Part shown: piece by piece, positions 34,659 to 43,890 of the stretch
Position numbering within the stretch: position 1 is the stretch's first letter
Layout of the letters: every line of letters starts with the position of its first letter
Source of the DNA: Acetobacteroides hydrogenigenes
GTDB taxonomy: Bacteria > Bacteroidota > Bacteroidia > Bacteroidales > ZOR0009
DNA length: 64,000 nucleotides
Assembly: GCF_004340205.1 (NCBI RefSeq)
Contig: NZ_SLWB01000003.1
Span: forward strand, 186,001 to 250,000
Direction of reading: 5' to 3'
Position numbers and translations under genes: made by a program
Notes under the pieces: model-generated
What the model saw: only the letters and a program-made list of their open reading frames with translations
What the model was told of the DNA's origin: nothing
Database searches by the model: none

Positions 34659-34689
34659 TTTGCGAATTAAGTAAAAAGGCGTAACTTTG
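34659..34689 (+). promoter_or_regulatory. Promoter of the rpsF-rpsR-rplI operon
   Basis: TTTG at 34659-34662, exactly 19 bp, then TAACTTTG at 34682-34689: a textbook Bacteroidota promoter, 35 bp before rpsF. Confidence 0.82.
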
Positions 34690-34724
34690 CGACCTATTTT
34701 AACAAAACAATAAAACAACGTCGT

Positions 34725-35078
34725 ATGTTAAATCAGTACGAAACCGTTTTCATCCTAACTCCCGTTTTATCTGACACCCAGGTAAAGGAAACGGTAACCA
34801 AGTTTAAAAACGTGATCGCTGAAAATGGTGGCGAGATCGTTTACGAAGAAGATTGGGGCCTTAAGAAATTAGCTTACCCTATCAACAAGAAAACTACAGG
34901 TTTTTACTACCTTATTGAGTTTAAGGCCAATGGCGAAACCATTGATAAGTTAGAAACTCAGTATCGTCGTGACGAGCGCGTAATTCGCTTCTTAACTTTC
35001 AAATTGGATAAGTTTGCTGCTGAATACGCTATTAAGAGAAGAAGTAATAAATCTGTAGAAAAAAAAGTGGAGGAATAA
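34725..35078 (+). CDS. rpsF: Small ribosomal subunit protein bS6
   Basis: 117 residues. YETVFILTP at the start, the [22 protein letters not shown] core, and [18 protein letters not shown] are typical of bS6, which pairs with bS18 on the platform of the 30S subunit. It is first gene of the three-gene operon. No ssb or priB lies between it and rpsR, as in other Bacteroidota. Confidence 0.97.
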   Translation: MLNQYETVFILTPVLSDTQVKETVTKFKNVIAENGGEIVYEEDWGLKKLAYPINKKTTGFYYLIEFKANGETIDKLETQYRRDERVIRFLTFKLDKFAAEYAIKRRSNKSVEKKVEE

Positions 35079-35081
35079 GCC

Positions 35082-35351
35082 ATGGCTCAAGGACAAAGCG
35101 AAATCAGATATCTTAACCCACCTACAGTAGACGTTAAGAAGAAGAAGTACTGCCGTTTCAAAAAGAATGGCATTAAGTATGTAGACTATAAGGATCCAGA
35201 ATTCCTTAAGAAATTCTTGAACGAGCAAGGTCGAATTCTTCCTCGCCGTATCACTGGAACTTCTCTTAAATTCCAACGTAGAGTTGCTCAAGCAGTTAAA
35301 AGAGCACGTCATCTTGCGCTGCTTCCATTTGTAACCGACATGTTGAAGTAA
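35082..35351 (+). CDS. rpsR: Small ribosomal subunit protein bS18
   Basis: 89 residues, basic, with the family core [42 protein letters not shown] and [13 protein letters not shown]. It binds next to bS6. It starts 3 bp after rpsF. Confidence 0.97.
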   Translation: MAQGQSEIRYLNPPTVDVKKKKYCRFKKNGIKYVDYKDPEFLKKFLNEQGRILPRRITGTSLKFQRRVAQAVKRARHLALLPFVTDMLK

Positions 35352-35372
35352 AAACCAGGAGGATTAGAAGAA

Positions 35373-35813
35373 ATGGAAATCATACTAAAGCAAGATGTAG
35401 AGAACCTTGGTCACAAGGATGATGTAGTAGTGGTTCGTGATGGTTATGCTAATAACTTCCTTATTCCTACTGGTCAAGCAATCGTTGCCACTCCTTCTGC
35501 AAAGAAGATGCACGCTGAAAACCTTAAGCAACGTGCTCACAAAGAGGCTAAGATTAAGAACGATGCTATTGAATTAGGTAAGAAAATCGAGGAGCTAACC
35601 CTTACTATTGGCGCTAAGGTTTCTAATACTGGTAAGATCTTTGGATCTGTTAATAACATACAGATTGCAGAAGCTCTTGAAGCCGAAGGTTTCAGCATCG
35701 ATCGTAAGATGATTGCTGTTAGCGATGTTAAGGAGGTTGGCACTTATACTGCTGATGTTAAGCTTCATCGCGAAGTGAAAGTTAAAGTAAACTTTACTGT
35801 TGTTGCTGAATAA
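35373..35813 (+). CDS. rplI: Large ribosomal subunit protein bL9
   Basis: 146 residues. The N-terminal domain (MEIILKQDVENLGHKDDVVVVRDGYANNFLIPTG pattern) binds 23S rRNA, a long helix follows (about 42-75), and the C-terminal domain carries GKIFGSVNN. It is preceded by a good AGGAGG sequence (35357-35362), rare in this window. Last gene of the operon. Confidence 0.97.
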   Translation: MEIILKQDVENLGHKDDVVVVRDGYANNFLIPTGQAIVATPSAKKMHAENLKQRAHKEAKIKNDAIELGKKIEELTLTIGAKVSNTGKIFGSVNNIQIAEALEAEGFSIDRKMIAVSDVKEVGTYTADVKLHREVKVKVNFTVVAE

Positions 35814-35832
35814 GCAAAACGTGAAAATATGG

Positions 35833-35868
35833 AAAGGCCACCGCATTGCGGTGGCCTTTTTTATTTTT
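35833..35868 (+). terminator. Terminator of the ribosomal protein operon
   Basis: AAAGGCCACCGC and GCGGTGGCCTTT form a perfect 12-bp stem with an ATT loop, followed by a T-rich run. Confidence 0.92.
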
Positions 35869-35932
35869 GTTCTAGCCAATAACCTATTTATTCGGTAAAT
35901 TTATAGGCTATGATATCTATTTGTAAGTTTGT

Positions 35933-38446
35933 ATGAAAGAAGAAGTAAATCAGCCGCTTAATTTAGCATTCGAGTACGTTAACTTCACAAGTAAAAATAT
36001 TTTCCTGACAGGTAAGGCTGGTACAGGTAAAACAACTTTTCTTCATGACTTGAAAAAAGAATCTGTGAAGCGCATGATTGTGGTTGCACCTACGGGCGTT
36101 GCGGCAATAAACGCTGGTGGAGTTACAATTCATTCTTTCTTTCAATTGGCATTTGGTCCTCATATTCCAAAAGATTCAGAGGTTGATAGAGGAATTGAAA
36201 TACCTGTTCTGGCTGATAATTTACCTTCATATCAAAAATTTAGCAAGGAGAAGATCAACATCATTCGTAGCCTTGATTTGCTGGTTATTGATGAAATAAG
36301 CATGGTTCGATCAGATTTGCTGGATGGAATTGATGAGGTTTTACGTCGCTACCGAAACCGCTACAAGCCGTTTGGAGGTGTACAACTTTTAATGATTGGT
36401 GATCTGCAGCAGCTCTCTCCTGTGGTAAAAGAAGATGAATGGTCGTTGCTTAATAAGTACTACGAGACGCCATTCTTTTTTAGTAGTCGTGCGCTTAGGC
36501 AAACAGAGCTTGTCTCGATAGAACTAAAGCACATTTATAGGCAGAGTGATGCTATATTTATTGATATTCTTAATAAGGTACGCGAGAACCATATTGATGA
36601 AGCAGCTCTTACCGAACTGAATAAACGATATATCCCGAACTTGGAAAGGAGAGATGGCGATGACTACATAACACTTACAACTCATAATAGTCAAGCTCAT
36701 TCCATCAATGATGCTCAGCTGTCTAAAATTGGAAAGGAGAGTTTTAAGTATAGGGCTACGATAACAGGTAATTTCCCGGAATATTCCTATCCTACAGAGC
36801 AGGAACTTGAACTTAAAGTTGGTGCTCAGGTAATGTTTGTAAAGAACGACTCCTCGCCAGAAAAACTATTTTATAATGGTAAAATTGGGGTTGTTTCTGA
36901 TATTGATGATGATGGAATTTGGGTGCAATGCTCAGATGATGATAGTCCTATAAACGTATTACTTGCCCGTTGGGATAATACGAAGTATTGTCTAGATCCG
37001 GCAACAGATGCGATAGTAGAAGAGGTTGTGGGTAGTTTCGAGCAGTATCCGTTGAAACTTGCATGGGCAATTACTATCCATAAAAGCCAAGGCTTGACTT
37101 TTGAAAAGGTTGTCGTTGATGCAAAGGCGGCATTTGCCAGTGGACAGGTGTACGTTGCTCTTAGCCGCTGTAAAACGTTGGAAGGTTTGGTACTTAGTTC
37201 TCCAATTTCATCTAATAACATTAAAACCGACTCTGTTGTTAAGTCTTTCTCCCAAAAGGTGGAAAAGAATGTACCAACGCTTCTGCATCTTGAGCAGGGT
37301 AAACGAGACTATCAAAAACAGCTGCTGCTAGAGTTATTTATGTTTGATTCCATTATTCGTTCGCTAAACTATTGTCGAAAGTTGTCAACTGAGCATTCCG
37401 ATGCAATAAATGAAGTGCTTAGGACATCGATTCTTGGTATTATTAGTAGGTTTAAAGGTGAGGTGCTAGATGTATCTGATAAATTTAGAAATCAGCTGGT
37501 CTCTTTAGTTGCGCAAAATGAGGGTGATGTAGAAAATAATGATGTAATTAAGGAAAGAGTAAATAAGGGGTGTGCTTACTTTGCTGAAAAGATAAATGAA
37601 ATTGCTTTAAAAGGAATCGAAAGTTTGTCTATTGATATCGACAATAAGGCGGTGAATAAGTCCTTTACCGATTCGATACGTAGGGTAGAGGATGAAATAA
37701 GAATAAAGTTGCAATGTTTAGGGGCTTTACAATCGGGGTTTAAAGTAAAAATCTACTTAGAGTCTCGTGCAAAGGCGTCAATAGATAAAGGAGTCGGAAA
37801 GGTTGAACGAAAAAAGACAGAATCGAAATTGCTTGCGAATGTTGTCAATCCGGAACTTTATCTTGCACTTAAATCGTGGCGCGAAAGTAAAGCAGAGGAA
37901 CTCGATGTGCCTATTTATATGGTTTTTCCGCAAAAGACCCTTTACGACCTGCTTCTTAAGTTGCCGACAAAAATGGCTGATCTAAAAAGCATAAAGGGAT
38001 TTGGAGATAAAAGACTTAAGCAATTTGGGCCTGAAATAATTGATATCATTGCCGACTATTGTGAGGATAATGGGTTGGCATACGAGAAATCGTATCAAAT
38101 TGAATATTCAGAAAGGAAGGAGAAAAAGCAAAAAACTGCTGAAAAGGTCGATACAAAGAAGGTTTCTCTTGACCTTTTTAAGGAAGGCTTGACAATAGAG
38201 CGGATTGCGAGTGAAAGAGGTTTGGCTGTGTCAACAGTAGAAGGGCATCTCTCTCATTTTTTAGTTGCTGGAGAATTAGATATTTATCAAATTATAAACT
38301 CTAACAAAGTAGATAAGATTGTTGACTACTTTGAAAACCAAGCAGATCAAGGTCTCTTAGATGCAAAGATTGCGCTAGGGGATGATTGCTCTTATGGCGA
38401 GATACGAATGGTAAAAGCGTACCTTAGAAGTAAATATAATCTGTAG
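35933..38446 (+). CDS. Pif1-like helicase with HRDC and C-terminal HTH domains
   Basis: 837 residues. The N-terminal two-thirds is an SF1B Pif1/RecD-like helicase: Walker A GKAGTGKTT (27-35), APTGVAAINAGGVTIHSFF, LLVIDEISMVRSDLLD (motif II), IGDLQQLSPV (motif III) and the C-terminal AWAITIHKSQGLTFEKV and YVALSRC motifs. After a helical linker come an HRDC domain (about 640-715; ending SIKGFGDKRLKQFG) and an HTH_40-type domain (about 735-800; LFKEGLTIERIASERGLAVSTVEGHL). It likely unwinds structured or stalled DNA. It is monocistronic. Confidence 0.9.
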   Translation: MKEEVNQPLNLAFEYVNFTSKNIFLTGKAGTGKTTFLHDLKKESVKRMIVVAPTGVAAINAGGVTIHSFFQLAFGPHIPKDSEVDRGIEIPVLADNLPSYQKFSKEKINIIRSLDLLVIDEISMVRSDLLDGIDEVLRRYRNRYKPFGGVQLLMIGDLQQLSPVVKEDEWSLLNKYYETPFFFSSRALRQTELVSIELKHIYRQSDAIFIDILNKVRENHIDEAALTELNKRYIPNLERRDGDDYITLTTHNSQAHSINDAQLSKIGKESFKYRATITGNFPEYSYPTEQELELKVGAQVMFVKNDSSPEKLFYNGKIGVVSDIDDDGIWVQCSDDDSPINVLLARWDNTKYCLDPATDAIVEEVVGSFEQYPLKLAWAITIHKSQGLTFEKVVVDAKAAFASGQVYVALSRCKTLEGLVLSSPISSNNIKTDSVVKSFSQKVEKNVPTLLHLEQGKRDYQKQLLLELFMFDSIIRSLNYCRKLSTEHSDAINEVLRTSILGIISRFKGEVLDVSDKFRNQLVSLVAQNEGDVENNDVIKERVNKGCAYFAEKINEIALKGIESLSIDIDNKAVNKSFTDSIRRVEDEIRIKLQCLGALQSGFKVKIYLESRAKASIDKGVGKVERKKTESKLLANVVNPELYLALKSWRESKAEELDVPIYMVFPQKTLYDLLLKLPTKMADLKSIKGFGDKRLKQFGPEIIDIIADYCEDNGLAYEKSYQIEYSERKEKKQKTAEKVDTKKVSLDLFKEGLTIERIASERGLAVSTVEGHLSHFLVAGELDIYQIINSNKVDKIVDYFENQADQGLLDAKIALGDDCSYGEIRMVKAYLRSKYNL

Positions 38447-38452
38447 TAAAAT

Positions 38453-38480
38453 AAAAAAGGCGCAAAAAGCGCCTTTTACT
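38453..38480. terminator. Bidirectional terminator between convergent genes
   Basis: AAAAGGCGC and GCGCCTTTT pair around AAAAA, with A and T flanks, between the helicase and the NlpC/P60 gene. Confidence 0.82.
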
Positions 38481-38495
38481 ATAATTTTAGTTTTC

Positions 38496-39074
38496 TTAAT
38501 TCTTTGAGGTTGAGGGATCAGGCATTACTCGCTTTGCTTTAATAAAGCGCTTTTTAAAGTAAGCAGACTTCGTAATATCTTCAACTACTACACCTCGAGA
38601 AGTAGAGGAATGGACCATAAGCACGCTACTGTCATTGGCTTGAACCACCATTCCAACATGTCCAACACCGCTTCTTCTTCCTCTGCCCTTAAAGAAAACA
38701 AGATCGCCTGGTTTTAAGGAACCTTTTTCTACTGATTCTCCAACTTTTGCCATCGCAGAACTACTTCGAGGAAGTTCTAACCCTTTTGATTTAAAAAGAT
38801 GGCCTACGAATCCAGAACAATCAAATCCGGAAGAGGTTGATCCGCTATAGCGGTAAGGCGTTCCTAGGTACTGTTTAGAAAACGAAATAAGCCCTTCGAC
38901 AACTGTGTCTGCAACATTAGTTAGCGCCTTTTCAAGGATGAACTTTTCCTTCTTTATAGCAGTAGAGTCGGCCTTACGAACTACATGTCGCTTATGCACA
39001 CGTCTTGCTGAAGAATCAATAGATAGCAACAGCAAAAAAGCAACAGTCAGCGTTATTATAGTTGTTTTCGACAT
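38496..39074 (-). CDS. Secreted NlpC/P60 (C40) peptidoglycan endopeptidase
   Basis: 192 residues from the ATG at 39074, which yields a clean signal peptide (MSKTTIITLTVAFLLLLSIDSSA). A basic linker leads to an NlpC/P60 domain: FDCSGFVGHLF with the catalytic cysteine, GDLVFFKG, GVGHVGMVV with the catalytic histidine and MVHSSTSRGV. It cleaves D-Glu-mDAP-type stem peptide bonds in cell-wall remodelling. It may cooperate with the glucosaminidase at 17573, although they are far apart. Confidence 0.92.
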   Translation of the reverse strand: MSKTTIITLTVAFLLLLSIDSSARRVHKRHVVRKADSTAIKKEKFILEKALTNVADTVVEGLISFSKQYLGTPYRYSGSTSSGFDCSGFVGHLFKSKGLELPRSSSAMAKVGESVEKGSLKPGDLVFFKGRGRRSGVGHVGMVVQANDSSVLMVHSSTSRGVVVEDITKSAYFKKRFIKAKRVMPDPSTSKN

Positions 39075-39240
39075 AAAACTAATTACTCTCGTTTTCTGCA
39101 AAAATAGAAGATTATTTTAGATAATCTAATTTTATCGAATATTTGCGATGCTACCATTTCAAATATGATTGCTACATTTGATGGCTCAAATGCTGAGATT
39201 AAGGCGTTTATACGAGGTGTTAATAAAATGTTAAACGTTT

Positions 39241-39723
39241 ATGGCAGAGGATATTTTGATATCAGATAATGCAACAAAAGAGGAGAGCTACAAGGAACTT
39301 TTACCTCAAATAGAGGCTCTTGTTAGTTATGAGCAGGATCTTACAGCAAATCTTGCAAATATTGCCGCAGCCCTTAAGTTTGGCCTTAACTTTTTTTGGG
39401 TGGGGTTTTACAGGGTTGCTGATGGAGAACTTGTTTTAGGCCCTTTTCAGGGACCTGTTGCTTGTACTCGCATTGCTTATAATAAGGGCGTTTGCGGAGT
39501 TGCTTATGCGCAAAAGAAGACGATAGTGGTAGAGGATGTAGACAAATTTCCTGGACATATAGCTTGTAGCTCGCTATCTAAATCGGAAATTGTAGTGCCA
39601 ATAATTAAAGGTGGGGAGGTGGCTCTTATTCTCGATATTGACAGTGAGTATCTTTCATCGTTCGATGAGATTGATGAAAGATACCTTAATGAGTTGGCCA
39701 AAATTATCAAGGAAAAGCTGTAG
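39241..39723 (+). CDS. Free methionine-(R)-sulfoxide reductase (GAF domain)
   Basis: 160 residues, single GAF domain. The three cysteines of the fRMsr family are at 75, 85 and 109 (ACTR, GVCGVAYA, HIACSS); spacings of 10 and 24 match the known catalytic set. FFWVGFYRV and the LGPFQGPVAC strand are also characteristic. It reduces free Met-R-sulfoxide with thioredoxin, repairing oxidised methionine pools. A TACATTTG -7-like element lies at 39173-39180. Confidence 0.92.
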   Translation: MAEDILISDNATKEESYKELLPQIEALVSYEQDLTANLANIAAALKFGLNFFWVGFYRVADGELVLGPFQGPVACTRIAYNKGVCGVAYAQKKTIVVEDVDKFPGHIACSSLSKSEIVVPIIKGGEVALILDIDSEYLSSFDEIDERYLNELAKIIKEKL

Positions 39724-39733
39724 GCCTTGCCTG

Positions 39734-40351
39734 TTAGGAAATATTTATACTGTAATCGGAGTTATTCTCTTTAAACCCCATTTTTAAAAGGTATTTTTTG
39801 TGGGCAGAGGTGTGAGCTTTTGCCCATACTTTTTCGATGCCAAGGTCTTTAAGCGTTGATGATTTTGTAAACAGAAATTTTCCTGGCTTGTAATCTCTAT
39901 TTTGAGGAGACGTATAGTCTACAATAATCTCAAGTTCGTTATCTTTTTTGTTGCCTGCAACCACTCCAATTACCTCCATATTCCGCACTTGTAGCGCTAC
40001 AATATTGCAGTTTTCTAGCATGTTATTGTATTTCGGGAAAATAGAGGCAATATCTTTAGAGTGTTTTGATAGAAAAAGATCTAGAATTTTCTCTTTTGAA
40101 TCGACAAGAAGAACCTTAAAAGCACTGGAAGATTTATAGATATGGATAAGATAGTAAGCATCAATAATGATGATTAAACTGTTGAAAAAGCCAACAGGAA
40201 GGGCTCCAATTAGGAAGCCGTATGCGGCAAAAAGAGTAGATCCAGCCAGATTAAGCCATCGGAGTTTTAGTGGTGCGCTCATTAGGAGTGATGTGGCAGT
40301 AACGAGTGATGCCAAATAGCCGAGCCATGTTAGTAATTCTATATTCTGCAT
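39734..40351 (-). CDS. YgjV-like membrane protein with a GNAT-like C-terminal domain
   Basis: 205 residues. The first 75 form three membrane helices of the YgjV/SemiSWEET-like type (LTWLGYLASLVTATSLL, LRWLNLAGSTLFAAYGF, FFNSLIIIIDAYYLIHIY). The remaining 130 are soluble and end like an acetyltransferase (VDYTSPQNRDYKPGKFL; then KVWAKAHTSAHKKYLLKMGF), though an acetyl-CoA loop is not obvious. So this is a membrane-anchored GNAT-like protein of unknown substrate. It converges on the fRMsr gene, 10 bp apart. Confidence 0.75.
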   Translation of the reverse strand: MQNIELLTWLGYLASLVTATSLLMSAPLKLRWLNLAGSTLFAAYGFLIGALPVGFFNSLIIIIDAYYLIHIYKSSSAFKVLLVDSKEKILDLFLSKHSKDIASIFPKYNNMLENCNIVALQVRNMEVIGVVAGNKKDNELEIIVDYTSPQNRDYKPGKFLFTKSSTLKDLGIEKVWAKAHTSAHKKYLLKMGFKENNSDYSINIS

Positions 40352-40425
40352 GTTTTAAAAATTTTAAAAAGGCAACAAATATAGATATTATACCTAACTA
40401 TTGCGGCATTTGTTGTTTTTTTCTT

Positions 40426-40920
40426 TTAGGGCTGTTTGATTTCTCCCATGAAGGTTATGCTCTCTCGGTCTATAGACACAACATTCAGAGAGGCATAGCC
40501 ATTTTTTGAAATGGAAAGATATAACTCAAATCTCGATTTAGTATCTTTGGTTTTGATTGTAATTAACCAACCTCCATGTTTTGTCTGCTTTTTAGTGTAG
40601 CTAAATTGTGTGCTTGTAAACATTATTCCTGCTTCTTCAGAAGATAATGGAGCCGTATATGCTCTGCCAAAAAATGGAAGGTAGGCAATGATCGTGTCTT
40701 TGGTTACTTTAAGATCGTAGTTAGGGGTAAGATTGCGAACCTGCCCTCTTGTGGGCGAAACAATATTAGCAATAAATGTAAAGCGAGGTGCTTCTATTGC
40801 TGTTTCTAGCGAATCGGTTTTTTGTATGCTAGTAAATAGAGTATTCTTGTTACTATTACTTGCTGCAACTAGTAGAGTAGATGCTAGCACTAAATTGAAA
40901 ATAAATACACCTTTTTTCAT
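40426..40920 (-). CDS. DUF4251 family secreted protein
   Basis: 164 residues with a signal peptide (MKKGVFIFNLVLASTLLVAA). The DUF4251 pattern is visible: RFTFIANIVSPTRGQVRNLTPNYDLKVTKDTIIAYLPFFGRAY, then SFTYTKKQTKHGGWLITIKTKD-like strands. This is a small beta-rich Bacteroidota envelope family of unknown function. It is monocistronic. Confidence 0.87.
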   Translation of the reverse strand: MKKGVFIFNLVLASTLLVAASNSNKNTLFTSIQKTDSLETAIEAPRFTFIANIVSPTRGQVRNLTPNYDLKVTKDTIIAYLPFFGRAYTAPLSSEEAGIMFTSTQFSYTKKQTKHGGWLITIKTKDTKSRFELYLSISKNGYASLNVVSIDRESITFMGEIKQP

Positions 40921-41009
40921 GGCTGTGCATGTTGATAAGAAACGTTTTATGTAAATATCAACCCATTATACACCAAATTTTGTGCCAGGAGGTTATTTAT
41001 TCTTTAGCA

Positions 41010-42278
41010 TTATTTCGATGCTTTTTTATTTTGTTCGATAGTTGTAGTTGATATAAGACGTGTGTAGGTGTCTCGGATTCCTTTGTAGTAGGTACAAATT
41101 TGATATGAATTTTCAGTTTGGCTGAAGTTTCCTTCTGGTGAAAGTTGCATTAAAGCGTCTCCATTATGATTTCTCACAACATACACGTAACTGTAAAAAC
41201 CTTGTTTGAGAAGAAGCGGAATTTCATAGCAGTTGGTGGTGTTGTTATACAGCATTTTAGCGTGGTTAGAAGGTCCCCATCCCGTAAGTTCTCCTTCTAG
41301 GTAAACATCAAAAGAATCTCCCAAGTAGGGTGTACTTAACGAGAACATTACGCTATAATAGTCGCAGTCTGTGTTGGGATTGTTAACGTTTAATCCCGCA
41401 ATAACCATTTTACCATTATAGTCGAAAGTGTAAGCGTATGGGGAATCGTCACGCGATTTATCTGGGCGAAGAAGAATGTAGTACAGATCTTGTCCTTGTT
41501 TAATTGAACTTACATTGGTTGATGTATAGTGTACATCTCGTATATCTATTGTTCGAAATTCATTACCAGCAGGATATATGTTTTTATCTGTACGGCTGTA
41601 AAAAATCGAGTTTAATCCTGTATTTACGGATTGTGGCTGAAGGGAGTCCGGAAGTTCAACGTAATTTTGATATACTTTAGTTTTTACATCACGGGTCGGG
41701 TTTGTTACGTTTAGTTCTTGAAGTAAAACGGTTAGATTAAGCTGATGCGAGGTCTGATAGCTGCTGTTGGTTGGGATTGCAATAGAGGCAATATGGGAGG
41801 CTCGCTTTTCTACAACCATAAAACCGGCTTTGAGTAGCGGTTGTTGCGTGTCCGTATCTGAAATAATAATCATGTAGTTGCCAGATATTTTCGGCTTTAC
41901 ATCGTTGTTTGGAAAGTTAATAGAGTAGTGCACATATCGGGTTAATGTATTGTTCGAAAAACCGCTATTGTACAAAGGCTGCTCCTGAAACCCATCGAGA
42001 AAGGTTGCTTGAAACAGGTTTTCGTCTGTCCAATTCTCATCGCAGTGCACTATTTTATACGTCAAATTTCGAGGTGCATTAGGGTGGAGGTCGTCGAAGG
42101 TAATGGATATTACCTCGTTACTGTTTAAATTGATGCTAGGAAAGGTGCTGATATTCTGATTCGCAAATATCTGTAGGCTTTTAATCTCCGTATCAATAAT
42201 TTTAATACGATGCTGAGCTTGGCTTGGCTCAAAACAGAGCAAGAAAAGCAGACCAGCTATAAACTTGTGATAGGTCAT
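41010..42278 (-). CDS. Type IX secretion system plug-like protein (DUF5103)
   Basis: 422 residues with a signal peptide cut near SQAQ. The DUF5103 pattern is clear: IKSLQIF, the central P-x-I-x-L-x-S-x-E-x-I-x-I-x-F-D-D-L, YKIVHCDENW, and a C-terminal carbohydrate-binding-like fold (GELTGWGPSNHAKMLYN). In Flavobacterium a DUF5103 protein is the Plug that closes the SprA channel of the T9SS. That role is inferred here; no other T9SS gene or T9SS cargo domain is in this window. Confidence 0.83.
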   Translation of the reverse strand: MTYHKFIAGLLFLLCFEPSQAQHRIKIIDTEIKSLQIFANQNISTFPSINLNSNEVISITFDDLHPNAPRNLTYKIVHCDENWTDENLFQATFLDGFQEQPLYNSGFSNNTLTRYVHYSINFPNNDVKPKISGNYMIIISDTDTQQPLLKAGFMVVEKRASHIASIAIPTNSSYQTSHQLNLTVLLQELNVTNPTRDVKTKVYQNYVELPDSLQPQSVNTGLNSIFYSRTDKNIYPAGNEFRTIDIRDVHYTSTNVSSIKQGQDLYYILLRPDKSRDDSPYAYTFDYNGKMVIAGLNVNNPNTDCDYYSVMFSLSTPYLGDSFDVYLEGELTGWGPSNHAKMLYNNTTNCYEIPLLLKQGFYSYVYVVRNHNGDALMQLSPEGNFSQTENSYQICTYYKGIRDTYTRLISTTTIEQNKKASK

Positions 42279-42303
42279 TTGGGATAGAACATTTTATAGT
42301 TGA

Positions 42304-42334
42304 CAATGATAAACGACAAACTTTGTTGCAGCAA
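42304..42334 (-). promoter_or_regulatory. Promoter of the DUF5103 plug gene
   Basis: Reading the minus strand, TTG (42334-42332), 20 bp, then TATCATTG (42311-42304), one mismatch to the consensus. It lies 25 bp before the start codon. Confidence 0.6.
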
Positions 42335-42454
42335 GGTTTTAATTAAAATTAGTAAAGTTCTTCTTAATATATGTCCTAAAATATAGATTCGTAGCCTTAA
42401 ATTAATAAACTATTTCTTTCCTTTGTGTTTGCGTTTTCACAGAAAAGGGAAGCC

Positions 42455-42462
42455 TATATTTG
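42455..42462 (+). promoter_or_regulatory. Probable -7 element of the nqr operon
   Basis: TATATTTG matches TAnnTTTG, 50 bp before nqrA. No well-placed -33 TTG is seen; the nearest TTTG is 23 bp away. Confidence 0.45.
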
Positions 42463-42512
42463 TGAACAACGCAATAGCATGTAAAGTTAGTCTATAATAC
42501 AAATACACAAGC

Positions 42513-43865
42513 ATGTCAAACGTTTATAAGATAACTAAAGGCTTAGACATCCGAATGGTTGGAAAAGCTGAAACAGTTGTCACAAAAGCCCCGTTAGCAG
42601 TCGCTTATGCGATTAAGCCTGCTGATTTTCAGGGACTAGTTCCCAAGTTGCTTGTAAAGGTAGGAGACAAGGTTAAGGCTGGTACTGCCGTTATGTTCGA
42701 CAAGTACAACCATAACATTGTTTTTGCATCTCCTGTTAGCGGCGAGGTTACTGCAATAAATCGAGGAGAAAGAAGGCTTCTTTTAGAGGTTGTGATTACT
42801 CCTGATGCAGAGCAGCAGTACGAGTCGTTCGAGGTAGGTGACCTTTTATCGATAACCCGAGAGCAGGTAGTTGAAAAGCTGCTAGTTTCAGGTTGTTGGC
42901 CTTTTATTAAGCAGCGACCTTATGGCATTATAGCCAATCCAAACACCACACCTAAAGGTATTTTTATCTCTTGCTTCGACTCTTCGCCGTTAGCACCAGA
43001 TTACGATATTCTTTTAAGGGGAGAAGAGGAGCATTTCTATAAGGGAATAGAGGTGCTAAAAAAGCTTACCGATGGTAAGGTTCATTTGGGGGTTAATGCT
43101 AAATATTCTTCCCCTGTTTTTGAAAAGTGTACAGGTGTCGAAATCAATAAATTTCAGGGACCACACCCAGCTGGTAATGTAGGGACTCAAATAAGCCGCA
43201 TTTCACCTATAAACAAGGGGGAGATTGTTTGGACTATCGACCCCCAACATGTTGCCGCAATTGGACGACTTGCTGCCACTGGCCGATATGATGTACAAAA
43301 GACCGTAGCTGCTGTGGGTTCTGAAGTTAAAAAGCCTCGTTACTACAAGGTTATTCAAGGTGCATCTATTAAGAACTTGCTAGAAGGAGGGGTTTCGTCT
43401 GATAAAAATGTTCGTTTTGTGAGCGGAAGCGTTTTGTCGGGTACGAAGATCTCTTCGGAAGGATTTATTGGATTTTACGATAATATGCTGGCTGTTATTC
43501 CCGAGGGAGACCAATATGAGTTCTTCGGTTGGGCTCTACCTGGGTTGGATAAATTCAGCTTCTCCAAGTCTTTCCTATCGTGGCTTACTCCTAGCAAGGA
43601 GTACGTTTTAAACACAAACTACCATGGTGGTGAGCGTGCATTTGTAATGAGCGATGTTTATGGGAAAGTATTTCCCTTCGATATTTACCCTGTATACCTT
43701 CTAAAAGCAATCCTAGCAGAAGATATTGATGCTATGGAAAAGCTAGGAATTTACGAGGTGGTAGAAGAAGACTTCGCTCTTTGCGAGTTTGTAGATCCAT
43801 CAAAAATCGAAATTCAGGCAATTGTTCGTAAGGGCTTGAATTTGATGATTAAGGAGATGAACTAA
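42513..43865 (+). CDS. nqrA: Na+-NQR subunit A
   Basis: 450 residues. Peripheral cytoplasmic subunit of the Na+-translocating NADH:quinone oxidoreductase. It starts KITKGLDIRMVGKAE, has the barrel-sandwich lipoyl-like region (VKVGDKVKAGTAV..FASPVSGEV), the family block FKGIEVLKKLT, and GPHPAGNVGTQI..ISPINKGE near 215. Length is standard. First gene of nqrABCDEF. Confidence 0.96.
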   Translation: MSNVYKITKGLDIRMVGKAETVVTKAPLAVAYAIKPADFQGLVPKLLVKVGDKVKAGTAVMFDKYNHNIVFASPVSGEVTAINRGERRLLLEVVITPDAEQQYESFEVGDLLSITREQVVEKLLVSGCWPFIKQRPYGIIANPNTTPKGIFISCFDSSPLAPDYDILLRGEEEHFYKGIEVLKKLTDGKVHLGVNAKYSSPVFEKCTGVEINKFQGPHPAGNVGTQISRISPINKGEIVWTIDPQHVAAIGRLAATGRYDVQKTVAAVGSEVKKPRYYKVIQGASIKNLLEGGVSSDKNVRFVSGSVLSGTKISSEGFIGFYDNMLAVIPEGDQYEFFGWALPGLDKFSFSKSFLSWLTPSKEYVLNTNYHGGERAFVMSDVYGKVFPFDIYPVYLLKAILAEDIDAMEKLGIYEVVEEDFALCEFVDPSKIEIQAIVRKGLNLMIKEMN

Positions 43866-43890
43866 TCCATAACCCTTAATTCGTTTAAAA

